A stretch of DNA of 64,000 nucleotides from Platerodrilus igneus. Its lineage: Eukaryota > Arthropoda > Insecta > Coleoptera > Lycidae. The translations under genes were made by a program, and so were the position numbers. The stretch is from the NCBI GenBank assembly GCA_036346225.1, contig JARFIW010001319.1, positions 516,501 to 580,500 of the forward strand. The letters run 5' to 3'. Positions within the stretch are counted from its first letter, which is position 1; each line of letters begins with the position of its first letter. This document shows, in pieces, positions 11,951 through 22,930 of the stretch. The notes under the pieces are model-generated. The model searched no databases. It was given only the letters and a program-made list of their open reading frames with translations, and was not told the DNA's origin.

Positions 11951-12655
11951 GAACAAAGAAACGAATTTTAGTAATAAGAAACAAAAAAACAAAAGAAATT
12001 AAAGAAATAATAAATGAACCCTTAGGGATAATGAGTTTCAAAAATTAAGCAAAACCCCTTAATTTTCATCTACGTCGGGAGGAGTTACATATTCCCCAAA
12101 TTAGAATATATATGTAATTAAACAAAACCATTAAAACTTAAGTTAAATGTTACATTGTATAAATTGAAGGACATAATAAAAAGGTTAATAAAAGTTCACA
12201 AGCCAGACAGTGAGAACGGAAACAGACATTGTATTTCAGATGTAATGTGATACTGCAAGTGCAGGTCACAGTAGATAAGACAGCAATTATTAGAATTAAG
12301 ATTGCTACTTTGTATTGTATAAATAAATACAGAAAATAGCAGACATGAGCTCTGCAGTTCCCACAAGCAATGTGAGGGGCAGGGATAGCATAAATACCCT
12401 TGAGAGCCCAAGATGGCCAGTCAGTCTAGAGTTTTTCAATTTTAACATTGTTGTTAGTTTAGCTACTCACCGTAATTTTAGTTAATTTAATTAAAGTGAA
12501 TTTCAACTTAAAATTATTTCGATCTCATAGGTTACTGCATATAACAAATTTGTAAATTAGAAATTAATTGTAATTCAGTATAAAATAAATTTGATAGAAG
12601 AAGTTCTTTGGAAAAGCTTTTTAAAAAGTCGCTCCAAGAGGCCCAAAACCTATCT
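11111..12655 (+). mobile_element. Right arm of inverted pair: errantivirus env 3' part plus LTR
   Basis: Plus-strand counterpart of the left arm. Env C-terminal coding runs to about 11950. A short purine-rich stretch (CGGGAGG) directly precedes the LTR start AGTTACAT at 12083, as in gypsy. The LTR contains a CATAAATACCC element near 12388 and a TCAGTC initiator at about 12421, the usual insect-retrovirus arrangement. A TATAAAATAAAT word lies near its end. The homology with the left arm continues through AGTCGCTCCAAGA and GCCCAAAACCTATCT before diverging near 12655. Confidence 0.8.
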
Positions 12656-12659
12656 CATG

Positions 12660-13200
12660 CCCTCTCTGCAATTGATCTTACTATGACTACCATCATTGTG
12701 GGAGACTTAAATGTTAAATTTAATAAACCTGATAAAAACGCAATCGCACTGTGTGACCTAATGTCAATTTTTGGTTGGTAGCATGCATAACAAACAATAC
12801 TCGCTCAGGTAATTGTTTAGCTAAATATTCTCAAAAATGTGTCATATAGTCACAGACACTGTTAGTACGAGCTTTTCTGACCCCTCTACTCTAAAATTCT
12901 CCTTCACATGTGCTAATTTAGGTAGTACAAGTAGTTTTAAAGCTATCTGACCATTGACAACTTCAGTTAAATTAATTTTTTTTAATCCCTCGATTCTATC
13001 AACTTTGACTATCTCACTAAAACAGACCTGTCAGTGAATGAAAAATGTAAATTCTTAATTAATAGTCTCTGCGGAACACTTACTACTAGCTTTCCTACGA
13101 AAACCATTAGAACATCACATAAATCTCCACCTCACCATAAATAGTTTGAAATGTTATTTAAACAAAAAATGGAAACATTGACAATCAGTCAGGACAGACT
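12660..13200 (+). pseudogene. Non-LTR retrotransposon endonuclease remnant
   Basis: Directly beyond the inverted pair the plus strand reads TIIVGDLNVKFN, the apurinic-type endonuclease signature. This is followed by LCDLMSIFGW, TNNTRSGNCLA and LSDH in shifting frames, then KSPPHHK. These are the spaced motifs of a Jockey/CR1-type LINE endonuclease and the linker to reverse transcriptase. Stops and frame changes are frequent, and no transcriptase follows. Its left end is cut by the errantivirus pair. Confidence 0.7.
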
Positions 13201-13561
13201 TTGAATTTTCAATGGTGAATGCAATATTTCCCAAATTTCCACAAACTGTACAACTTGGTTGCTTTCTCCATTCTTGTTAGTGCAGTTACATAAATATATA
13301 GTTCAGTGGAATAAGAATGGACTACAACAGTAATCTAGATTCTATGTTACAACTGATATAATTTACTTTTGGTAGATTATTTCAATAAACTTGTGGCATA
13401 TTTATTTTTCTGTCACCTGTGGTTTGCTTATAAATTTGGAAAATAACAAAACCTTCAACTACTTTAGTGTAAACAACTCAAATTTGTTTAATTTCCAGGT
13501 TTTAGAACTTGTTATCTTGTTTGTTATTTCATGGCAAATCATAATTCTGAGCTTGTGTTGT
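13201..13561. other. No recognisable feature
   Basis: AT-rich sequence. The last 30 bases are pyrimidine-rich (TTGTGTTGTTTGCAAG) and could be a splice acceptor for the exon-like segment that follows. Confidence 0.4.
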
Positions 13562-13693
13562 TTGCAAGATGTCCATTATGATTTTGAAGGCCGATCTTTA
13601 GCCGGTGTTTTGGATGGCTCAAAATTTGATCAAAATACACTAGCACTTGGTGACAAAAAGAGTGCCAAGAAAGCTATTAATGACCGTGGGTAG
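13562..13693 (+). CDS. Exon-like coding segment, function unrecognised
   Basis: An open frame after a good acceptor (TTTGCAAG at about 13568) encodes a peptide of some 40 residues of balanced, globular composition (FEGRSLAGVLDGSKFDQN, then LGDKKSAKKAIND). This is unlike the chance frames of this AT-rich region, and its GC content is locally higher. It ends CGTGGGTAG, where GTAGCT could serve as a weak donor. I cannot name a family. It may be one exon of a host gene, a retrocopy fragment, or part of an unrecognised element. Confidence 0.35.
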   Translation: MQDVHYDFEGRSLAGVLDGSKFDQNTLALGDKKSAKKAINDRG

Positions 13694-15540
13694 CTTTTGT
13701 TTTAAGTAATGAATCAGTGCATATCAATTTACGTATGAATTTTAACTTGACACTTGAATGTTAAATCTTATTTATGAAAAATCTGCGATTGTGTCATCGG
13801 CTTGATTGTAAATATACGAGAGTGTTAGGTGGGGTTCGTAACAACTTAGTTCTGTATGCGTTAAATTTATTTTCGTTTTGGAATTCACACTGAAGTAGAG
13901 ACAAAAATAGTTAACCCAATCATTAAACAGAAAAGTGACAATGACTAGTTTGAAATTATTTCCATTAGACCAAGTATGTCTTTGTGCTGTATCTGCTCTA
14001 ATTATCATGGAAGATAATTATTTTTGTTTCGCGTGCCTGGAAGTATGTTATTTTTTTAATATAAGTTCTTGGAAATTTTTTTGACCCTCATGTAAGGTTG
14101 CATGCATCTTGCACAATAATAAATAACTGTCCAATTTATTTAACATGTATATGTCAGTATTGATTTCCCATTCCTTACCCATATGCTTGTCATTTAAATT
14201 TTAAAAGCTTAATATTTATGCTTGATCATTTTTTATGTTAAAGCTTTATATTATTAATTAAGTTTTAATGTTGCTAAACAAAAATTCGTGAACAATTTGC
14301 GCACCTTCTGACAAATAATTAATTTTTTTGCTAAAAAATTTTAAGTTCACTAAAAAAACGAAATATTTAAAGTAACAGTTTAATTCTTATGTATCGTGAA
14401 AGATATAAATATTAACAAATCCTTCAACATAAAAACATTTTGATTTTACAATTTCTACCTTAGTTTATATAAAATTTTTGTTGCCCTCTACATTACATTT
14501 ACAATTTTCAATTTATTTCTTTTGGCTGTAGAATTATTCGTTTATTCGAGAATTTAAACACCTAGCTTTCATTTTCCAGATTGAAAGTACTTAAAGATGG
14601 ATCCAAAGCTAAAGAAATAATCCTGTTTTAAAATTATATGTGTATAATTCCATTACTTTTTAATAACTAATGTGGTATGAGATTAATAAGTTAGTGAGAG
14701 CTTTGTTGGTTGTTGGCTTTAAGTATTTTTTGTTTTTCATTTATTCAATTCGATGCAAGAGCAAGTGTGTGTTTTACTTATTTTAGATTTACAGAACTTA
14801 GTAAAAAAAGTGCTGTAGAGAGTTCGGCAAAAATTAATGTATTTCATATAAAACTTCTAGAAAAGCAGCTTTTAGTAAATTTCTTTAAGTTTTATCCTTC
14901 ATTTAAAAGATCCCTAATCCTCCTCTATTCAATTAAATTCCTGGTTAGGTACCCTCTTCCCTTTTAAGGTTGACCCTATTATCCTTACCCTACCTCGCTC
15001 ATCTCTCCACGAACTAAACCCTAACTAGCTATTTTCTCTTGCAATGTTTTTCTATTTATTTTAGTCATTTATTCTATCTCGTCGGTCTACGAACTCATTT
15101 AAGAAAGAAAAATCTCCTATTAACATCTTGATGGCGTATTTAGCAAAAATTCCCCATTTTAATGGTTTTTTTCATTACAACGTCAAAAGTTTGCCATTAA
15201 CTTTGAAATATTCTATGCACCAGCATGAAACCTGCTTTAGATTATTTTAAAGATGTCGACCATAAGAGTTGTCTTTATGACTCATATTTTCTACAGATGT
15301 GAAATTGTTATGATAGTGTTCAACAGGGGTTGTCAAAGATGAAAAATGCAATTGAAGCGTAGATCATATTTTCCAATACCAAATATCATTTGAGCATCCT
15401 ATTATATAGAAATTTCCAAAACATGAATAAGATTTGTGTGGAGAAGTAAGTCAGTGGACATGTATCTCGAAAACACTTAGAAATTTTGTTGAACCAGTCC
15501 TTCAGCTGAATGTACATAGAGCTGTATATATTTTGTTCTG
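13694..15540. other. No recognisable gene
   Basis: Strongly AT-rich, non-repetitive. An 85-codon frame (14710-14967) and a 78-codon frame on the other strand (13772-14008) show no family features. Confidence 0.5.
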
Positions 15541-15552
15541 ACATGCAAACAG

Positions 15553-16856
15553 AGATGAAATGGGTCATGGGTCAACTGGGTCACTGGGTCCAAGTGGGTC
15601 ACTTTTTTTGTTTGGGTCACTGGGTCAGTGGGTCCCGTGTACTGACCCGGATTGACCCACATTGATCCAGTGATCCATATTGGCCCAGTGACCCACATTG
15701 ACCCAGTGGTTCAAATTGACCCGGTGACCCAAACTGACCCAGTGACCCAAACTGACCCAATTGATTCAGTAACAAATTGAATTATTGAAGTCATAAAAAT
15801 CTTTTTCCCATACTTTCAGCCTAATTTATTAACTATTTCTACAAATGCATAAGCTTATTGGTGCCGTTAGTTGCTAGCATTCGTTTCATATTTCAAACAA
15901 ACGCTAAAATGTTTTGTAATCAATACATCACTTTTTATATAATATGAAACGCATTTTTGCATGTTTTTCAAGAAACGTGCTGTGGCGCTGTGCCGCGAGA
16001 ATGCAGTGTTATAAACGTATACAATTTTGTATGTTCAAATAATAGTATTCTTTCACATAAGAACTGAAATAATTTGTAGCAAAAATCTTAATATTATATA
16101 CCCGGTTATTTTCAGTGTCCATTATTTTTGTAATTTGTATATCATTATCATTAAGCATGGATAAACATCACCTTAATTGTAATTTAAACCTTATACATAA
16201 GTGCTGACTTTTATAAATCTCCGTGAGACCGAGTTTTCTTGATAAGACTAATTAGCTAAAAGAATGATGAAGATCATATAAAACAATGTTCCTGTATCAA
16301 CTCGATGCCAGAAAACGGGATTATTCAATTTATATTTTATTGCGTCTGTCATTGAAAAATATTTTGATCATTTAATATATTTAATTGTTAAACATTCTCA
16401 CACTAATTAAAATTGTCTCGGACAGCAGCTACTCCTTCTGCCAGATAGTTCTGAGATTTATTTTGTAACTGTAATTCGTAGAACAGCACATATTTATTAA
16501 AAATTAATAATAAAATTTCCAAATTTCATAATCGGTTATTCGATAAAACTCGCCCACTAATTGAAGACATCACAGAGGGCCAATTTGAGACAGTAAGAAA
16601 ATTTTAGCGACTGCATCAATTTGGGTCAATTTAGGTAACTGTGTCAATTTGGGTCACTGGGTCAAAGTGGGTCAATTTGGGACACTGGGTTAATTTGGGT
16701 CACTGGTCAATGTAGGTCAATTTGGGTCAATATGGGTCACTGGGTCAATTTGGGTTACTGGGTCAATTTGGGTCATGGGTCACTGGCTGGTGGGTCACAT
16801 CCTCATTTGGGTCACTGGGTCATGGGTCACATTTTAGGTGACCCATTTCATCTATG
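15553..16856. mobile_element. Fold-back transposon with GGGTCA-array terminal inverted repeats
   Basis: A 1.3 kb element. It starts AGATGAAATGGGTCA (15553) and ends TGACCCATTTCATCT (16839-16853) plus ATG, a perfect 15 bp terminal inversion. It is flanked on both sides by the direct repeat CATGCAAACAG (15542-15552 and 16857-16867), an 11 bp target duplication. Each terminus runs into degenerate tandem GGGTCAYTGGGTCAATTT units: left to about 15775 (switching there to the complementary orientation), right from about 16615. The roughly 840-base centre is AT-rich without a transposase frame, so the copy is non-autonomous. Structure fits fold-back or Mutator-like elements with 9-11 bp duplications. 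Confidence 0.8.
15556..15775. repeat. Left subterminal GGGTCA array of the fold-back element
   Basis: About 60 bases of GGGTCAYTGGGTC units, then a short T-run. It continues as the complementary TGACCCA units from about 15645 to 15765, so this arm itself contains an internal inversion capable of local hairpin formation. Confidence 0.85.
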
Positions 16857-16867
16857 CATGCAAACAG

Positions 16868-17588
16868 TGGTAATTATTCATTTAGGTTGTTTAGTTATTT
16901 AATTGGGATGGTTTTGTAATTAATTGGGATGCTAGAGGTTTTAGTAGTAGTTACAGATAAGGGAGTTTATATTTGAAGTAGCTGTTCATTTTGTTAAAGA
17001 TTTTATTTGTAAATAGTTTGGAAAGTTACAATCTACCCTGTAGGTTAGGCAGACATGCATGCAGCAATAAAGTTCTGCATGTAGCACTGGTATACATTGA
17101 TACCATGTTATTTAAAGCTTAGTTCAGCAACTGAACACTTGTACCTCCTACAAATTTGCTAAACTTCAATTTCTCTATTAAATCCAAATGTCCATACCAT
17201 TCAAACATATTCTGTACTAGCAGTATCTAAAGTAGCAAAACTTCGGTTTGCTAAGAGGAAGCTCATAGCCGTAATGTGTAAAATATCTGCGTTCACACAA
17301 TTCTAGAAATAGGATTGTTAATGCAGTAGTTTATGGGCACTTTGAGCAATGCTTAAGTCGGCCCATCATTGCGAATAGAAGTGTAAAGACAACATTCTGT
17401 TGTTACAGAATTTATAAAATTTAAAAGATTAATATATGGGGTAATAAAAGAGGTTTACATGTTGGATTGGATTTGATTGATTTCCAATTGTCCGACAAAA
17501 ATGTATCGCTTACTATATAGCCAGGTTTCTATATATTGTTTAAAGCACCCTTAAGTTTATAACATCTTTTCTTGGAAGACTTAAAAGT
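16868..17588. other. No recognisable feature
   Basis: AT-rich spacer between the fold-back element and the first SINE. Confidence 0.5.
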
Positions 17589-17602
17589 AGTATTGTAGGT
17601 TA

Positions 17603-17889
17603 CCTTACATTTGATTTTCCAATGCTCCACCCGAAGGTACTACATTGGCCAGAAAGCGAGTTTTTATCTGGAAAATTTTGAATTTTGCCGAACCCTTGCT
17701 GTTCCAAGCAAGGTAGGGATCTTTAACGTGCGTGACAACACTCACACATGGACCTCCATTTTACCTCTCATCTGAACGCGGGCGTATTTTTGTGAAAAAT
17801 GCTAGCCTAACATTTTTCAAGCGGACCGTGTCGGGACTTGGGACCTCGGGCATAGTACACACGTATACCAACTACGCCACGAAGCCGCC
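17603..17889 (-). mobile_element. tRNA-derived SINE, copy 1
   Basis: A 287 bp SINE on the minus strand with a perfect 14 bp target duplication, AGTATTGTAGGTTA, at 17589-17602 and 17890-17903. Its tRNA-like head starts GGCGGCTTCGTGGCGTAGT, with an intact box A (TGGCGTAGTTGG). The box B is decayed (GGTCCCAAGTCC). The body carries CACGTTAAAGATCCC. The 3' end is a 30-base hairpin sequence (17619-17648) also found at the 3' end of the R1-group LINE at 52118-52147. Transcription by RNA polymerase III from the internal promoter is expected for the family; this copy's box B is probably too damaged. Confidence 0.92.
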
Positions 17890-17903
17890 AGTATTGTAGG
17901 TTA

Positions 17904-18099
17904 ATTTGTTTTTTATAGTCCATCATTTTTAAAAGTTAATTAGGTACACTGGATTATCCTGGCAGTTTTGATAGTAAATTTGGACTTGGTGCGTGATACA
18001 TTTACTTCAATTTTAGAACTTACTAAGACATAATAAGTATTAACATTTGTGACTGTGTTTGCTACTTTCTGTGGTCATAGTTTTCTTTTTTCTGTAAGC
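17904..18099. other. Short unassigned spacer
   Basis: AT-rich, no feature seen. Confidence 0.5.
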
Positions 18100-18390
18100 A
18101 TGAATAATATCAATGTGTTGTTACAACAGCTATTTTCAAGATATAGTTTGACTGACAAACTACATATTAAAGATTTGGGTCTACTGCTACCGGGCTTAAA
18201 ACTTGTGAATAAAGAAACGATTAAAAATAAAGAGATTGTGCGTAAATTTAATAGAAATGTATATTCTAAAATTGATTGGATTTGAGGATGTGAAGAAAAG
18301 AAAGCGGTTTATTGTTTTGCATGCGTGCTTTACGAGGGCCAAGATGCTTGGATTAATATACTTTGTCTGTCGTTTTATTTAAACACTATA
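18100..18390 (+). pseudogene. hAT / ZMYM1-like TTF-type zinc-finger remnant
   Basis: From ATG at 18100 the frame reads a spacer (LLPGLKL) and then KEIVRKFNRNVYSKIDWI, a stop, and GCEEKKAVYCFACVLYEG in the same frame. The W-x-x-GC...YCFxCxLF spacing is the TTF-type zinc finger. That finger opens the transposase of one hAT branch and the related ZMYM1-like proteins, where it binds DNA. One stop (TGA near 18283) interrupts the finger, and the dimerisation and catalytic parts are missing downstream. It is therefore a dead transposon piece. Confidence 0.7.
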
Positions 18391-19019
18391 AGTTATTTAT
18401 CAAAACCTAAAACTTTCATACTGCCAGTAACCAAACGTTTATGCATGTTTTGTTTTGCAATTAAATAAAGGTACTTCACATTACGCACTAAACAGTTACG
18501 TATTCTGGGTGCAACAATCATGAATACATTCATGTTCATACTAAATTTTTTTTAGTTGTATCATAATTTGAAAAATAATACTAACCATTAGAATCCAAAC
18601 ACCAAGATGATTTTCATAAATTTAACCAATGTGCACCCTCGATTACTAATGCAACGAGCCACCACTAGCTTAGTTATTGGAGGAATTAAAGAGACATATA
18701 ATAGATTAAGGAGGCCAAAGACTGGTTTCGCTAGGAAAGAGTAGTTACTGATAATTTTTAAAACAAGGAGTCCAATTCATGTTTCAACAGAGTAAAGAAG
18801 TGTTTAGATCAAGAGTTAAAATTAAGTTAATATTGTATTTTATAATTGTGAAGCATAGTGAATAATAAACCAGAATAAAAAGAATAAAACAGTGTGTACT
18901 GCGGAATTGTTAATTATTATAGTAAAAGGCAGTTTAAGCCAGGTACATAAAAGTTTACCTACAATTAAAGCTTTAAATTTCAAGCACAAATTAATTCAAA
19001 AAGGATAATATTTCACAAA
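18391..19019. other. Unassigned; possible 5' LTR of the gag remnant that follows
   Basis: AT-rich, no gene. It ends at CACAAATGACACCCTAAGC followed by AACGTGGGGGCCC (about 19012-19045), which loosely resembles a lysine-tRNA primer-binding site with a 5-base insertion. If that is right, the LTR lies in this stretch. I could not locate its start or a second copy. Confidence 0.3.
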
Positions 19020-19385
19020 TGACACCCTAAGCAACGTGGGGGCCCGATCTGAAACAATTAAAGTATAGTGGAGCCAAGGCGACGAAATAAAACAGCAACT
19101 AAACCGTAAGTAGAGTAATTAAGGAATAGTGGAACCAAATATCTAACTAATCTAAACTAATATAAAATAGAAATTTCAAGACGAAAATGACGAACAAAGA
19201 CAAACCACACACCAGGTCAGGAAGACAGTATGAGAAAAACAATGTTATGGAAGAACAGTAAGGCGACACATGAACGATGCACACAGAACCCCAGGTTGTA
19301 GTGGTGGAAGCAGTAAAGAAACCGACCTTGAAAGATATCAAAACGTTAAGCTAATCACCAAGAAATACAAAAAAAACTTCAATAG

Positions 19386-19880
19386 CTGAAACAAAGTCAA
19401 GACGAAATAACCATACAAAATTTAGAATTGAAGCAGATCGAATTACGAGAAGAGTTGAGAGACGGTAGCGAACATGAAATAAAACACGAATTCAAAGGTT
19501 TTGAAGAGGAATGTAGAAGGACAATTGGGGAGACTATAGACACTTATACACAAGAGTGGACCTTAGAGGTTGCTCGAAGACTAAAACGTTGTGAAGATAA
19601 GATACAAGAAAACGCAGAAATAATGCACTGGTACCTGGAAGTTATGAATAACTGAGAGACAAATAAATTAGAAGACATGGTAGAGCTGGTAAGAGTGATA
19701 AGACAGGACGAGTGTGCTGCACGCCAAGACTTGGAAATTAATGTCCGAGGTGCTATGGAAAGAACAGTGACTGAAATAAATGTTCAAGTAAGTGATAGGT
19801 TTAGGGACATTATAGGTCAAATCGATAATTTAGAACAGATTAGAAACACGTCCATTCCGAATGGACCTGCATCTTGAAGA
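19386..19880 (+). pseudogene. Gypsy-like gag N-terminal coiled-coil remnant
   Basis: A single frame, interrupted by one TGA at 19653, encodes about 160 residues rich in Glu, Lys, Arg and Ile with clear heptads (IELREELRDGSEHEIKHEF, RRLKRCEDKIQENAE, VQVSDRFRDIIGQIDNLEQ). Long amphipathic N-terminal helices of this sort are found in gag of insect Gypsy elements. A comparable helical region precedes the capsid in the minus-strand Gypsy near 26800-27060. A possible primer-binding site lies 350 bases upstream. No capsid domain or zinc knuckle follows, and a SINE is inserted 240 bases downstream. Assignment to gag is inference. Confidence 0.5.
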
Positions 19881-20128
19881 AGTTCTAGATTACTAGAACA
19901 AGTAGAATTGCTTCCATATTCCAGTGACCTGAAGAGCCAAACTACAGGTTCAACTAAAGTAGCCTGGTCTTTAGTGAGGAACCGCAGACTGACAGGTCCC
20001 CGACAGAGGGCAGCGGCTCTTTCAGTACATAGATTGGCAGAGACCATAGGGGTCGGTATGACATTCTAAGACACACAATCGTGATGTGGATGGGAATGAG
20101 AAACTACCAATTACCTCCTAAGTACACA

Positions 20129-20423
20129 TTACATTTGATTTTCCAATGCTCCACCCGAAGGTACTACATTGGCCAGAAAGCGAGTTCTTATCTGGAAAAT
20201 TTTGAATTTTGCCGAACCCTTGCTGTTCCAAGCAAGGTAGGGATCTTTAACGTGCGTGACAACACTCACACACGGGACCTCCATTTTACCTCTCATCCGA
20301 ACGGGGGTGTATTTTTGCGAAAAATGCTCGCCTAACATTTTTCAAGCAGACCGTGTCGGGATTCGAACCCAGGACCTAGGGCGTAGTAGTCACACACATA
20401 CCACTACGCCACGAAGCCGCCTT
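20129..20423 (-). mobile_element. tRNA-derived SINE, copy 2
   Basis: A 295 bp SINE on the minus strand with a perfect 15 bp target duplication, CCTCCTAAGTACACA, at 20114-20128 and 20424-20438. The tRNA-like head is better kept than in copy 1: box A TGGCGTAGTGG (20411-20401) and a consensus box B GGTTCGAATCC (20369-20359), with spacing suitable for RNA polymerase III. The body matches copy 1 closely (TGGAGGTCC, CACGTTAAAGATCCC, GGAACAGCAAGG). The 3' end holds the 30-base hairpin (20143-20172) shared with the R1-group LINE. The tRNA-related region is part of the SINE and is not a tRNA gene. Confidence 0.95.
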
Positions 20424-20595
20424 CCTCCTAAGTACACAGCGCACTTAAATTGTATTTAAGATGATGGCATCCTTTGAGGTAAAAGATTCCTGAGGTAAAA
20501 TAGTTCCACATTTGGATCTCCGGGAGGAAACTACTTCTGAGGATGTGATCAGAAAATTTTAAAAAAAATCGGGAACATTCTGCGAGTCCAGGCGT

Positions 20596-22130
20596 GAAAT
20601 GTCAGAAGTATAAAACAAGTAGGTAAGCTAGAAAAATGAAAATTGAAATGGATAGGTCAGCACTAGACATAGTAGGGATCAGCGAAGTTCGGTGGCCAGA
20701 GGCGGGGGATTTTTGGGGTAGAGACTTCAAGGTAATTTATACAGGAGCAGAGGAAGGAAATTCAGCTGTGGGGACAGTTATGCAAAAAAAAAGATAGGGC
20801 ACTGTGTAGAAAACAACTTACAAAAGAACGTAAGAGTACTCATGGTTACATTAGAATCTAAACTGGTAAATACAGTAATAATAAAAGTATACATGCCAAC
20901 CTCCAGCCACAGTGAGGAAGAGGTAGAAGCGATCTATAAAGCTATCGCAGACATACTAAGATATGTAAAAGGACATGAAAATTTAATAATTATGAGGGAT
21001 TTTAATGCAGTGGTAGGTGAGGATAGGGAAGGAGCGGTAGTAGATTTATTTGACTTAGACACGAGAAACGACAGGGGAAATAAGATGGTGAGAATTTTAC
21101 AACAAGAACAATTAAATCATCACAAACACATTATTTCAACATCATGCTAGAAGACGATACATGTGGAAGATGTTAGGAGATATAGGAAGATATCAAATAG
21201 ATTATATTCTTGTTAGACAATGATTTAAGAATCTAGTAAAAGACTGTAGAAGCGACCCAGAAACAGATATAGATACTGACCACAACATCGTAATTATGAA
21301 AGCCACTCTTAAATTTAAAAATTTGAAAATGAATGGAATTAGAAACAGAATGGAACAACATTAAATCCAGCTCTGACATGGCGGCCAGAGATATTCTGGG
21401 GTAAACACAAAAAGAAAATGAGAAACCATGGATAACAAAGTATATTATGAAAGGTGTGAGACAGGGATGTGCTCTACCTCCATTAATTTTTAACTTGTAC
21501 ATCAAAGAATCAATGAATACTGTCAAATACTGGAAGACATTTGAAATTATTATGCAGGGAAAAAAGATTGATATGTATAGATTTGCAGATAATATAACGG
21601 TATTAGCATCTAGCAAGGAAGAGTTAGAAGCTGCTCTTAATGAAATCGAAACAGTTCTAACAGAGAGATACGGTATAAAAATTAACAAAAATAAAACTAA
21701 AGAACTAGTATGCAAAGGAGGTGAAAATAAATAAAAAACAAGAATACAAATAGATAACAAGAACTTAAAGAGGTTAAGAATTTCTGCTACCTAGAAAGCC
21801 AAATAACGTAAGATAGGAAAAGCGCAAAAGATATTAAACAAGGATTAGTACAAGGTCGTGCTAATAGGAGAGATAGAATGATAGGCCACATACTAAGGTA
21901 TGAAAGAATAGTGTGGAATATATTAGAAGCAGAAATAGGTAAAAAAAGAGGTAGAGGTAGACCTAGGTTGGATTATTGTACACATATAGTTAAAGATGTA
22001 GGCTGTGGGAATTTCAGGGAAATGTGTGGACTAGCTCAGAATAGAAATCAATGGAGGTATGCGTCTAACCAGTTCCAAGAGGGAAAACCTAATGATAAAA
22101 AAAATAATTGTACTTAAACCTAATAATTAT
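20596..22130 (+). mobile_element. RTE-clade LINE, decayed
   Basis: Plus-strand remnant of a short RTE (BovB-like) non-LTR element. The endonuclease begins near 20596 (NVRSIKQVGKLE, then LDIVGISEVRWPEAG). It continues at 20842-21150 (VIIKVYMPTSSHSEEEVE, LIIMRDFNAVVGEDREG) and ends with YTWKMLGDIGRYQIDYILV and DHNIVIMKATLKFK in a shifted frame. A deletion then removes the first half of reverse transcriptase. The segment 21447-21734 has GVRQGCALPPLIFNLY and the catalytic motif as FADN, with the second Asp replaced. The segment 21878-22117 is the C-terminal GHILRYERIVW and KKRGRGRPRLDY. In this family the protein nicks DNA and copies RNA into the break. Confidence 0.88.
21447..21734 (+). pseudogene. 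RTE reverse-transcriptase palm fragment with mutated catalytic Asp
   Basis: A 95-codon open frame covering the transcriptase motifs B to D. GVRQGCALPPLIFNLY aligns with the usual RQGCxLSPxLFNLY (Ser changed to Pro). MYRFADNITVLASS holds FADN where FADD is required for metal binding. The upstream catalytic Asp motif is deleted, so it is inactive on two counts. Confidence 0.8.
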
Positions 22131-22930
22131 TATAAACAACTACAGGTATTGGTTTTGCAATATTCTCAACTAATGTTAATTGTGCGAAAGCATTTACTGG
22201 AAAACTATTAATTTGGCAAATGTCTAAGTGCTGGGGATCTTGGCAGCCACAGGCTACTTAACCCCCTTCACATAATATTGAATCTCGGTAAAATAGGACA
22301 TATAATTAGAAAACAACAGAAGAGGAACTGAGCTGTATATAGGCTGTAGAAAATTTCAGGGAACTGCGTAGGTTGGCTCAGAATAGAAATAAGTGGAGGT
22401 ACGCATCCAACCACCTTCAAGACGATAAACCTTGTTCAAAACGATATATTTGAAAACTACTAATTCGGCAAATGTTCAAGTGTTGAGGGATCTTGGTAGC
22501 CGCAGGCTTCTTAACCTCCTTCACATACCGCTGAATATCAAGGAAATAGGGTATATATTTGTAAAACAATAGAAGTGGAACCGAACTGCATCTAACAAGA
22601 AAAAGCAGCGGCTATGTTTGAAGACAACAAATATAGAAACAAAGAGAAAATTGTTAAAAGCATATGTGGAAAACAAAAAGAAACAAAAGAAATAGAAGGG
22701 CAGGATATGTTCTAAAGCATTTTTGGGGATAGTGCGGGATATATTACAAGCAAAGATAGGAAAAGAAGAGGTAGAGGTAGGCCTAGATCAGACTAATGCA
22801 CGCAGATAGTAAAATATGCAGAATGTGAAAATTTCAGAGGAATGAGTAGGTTAGCTCAGAATAGGAAACAATGAGGGTACGCATCTAACCAGTTCCAGTA
22901 CTGAAGACCTAATGATGATCAGAAATACAT
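22131..22930 (+). repeat. Two further RTE 3' ends in tandem
   Basis: Beyond the first RTE end the block GGCAAATGT...AAGTG, GGGATCTTGG, CAGCC (22196-22345) is repeated at 22455-22600. The C-terminal coding tail (GTAGAAAATTTCAGGG, GGTTGGCTCAGAATAGAAA) recurs at 22345-22430. It recurs again, longer, at 22695-22925 (AAGAAGAGGTAGAGGTAGG, TTAGCTCAGAATAGGAAAC). So three copies of the RTE terminus lie head to tail, all degenerate. Confidence 0.8.

Noticed and set aside
15477..15698. Trp-Val-Thr-Gly-Pro repeat frame
   Set aside because: A translation of the GGGTCA array of the fold-back element.
20355..20421. tRNA gene on the minus strand
   Set aside because: Box A and box B are present, but the copy is the head of a SINE with target duplications and a second genomic copy. 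The cloverleaf stems do not pair convincingly.
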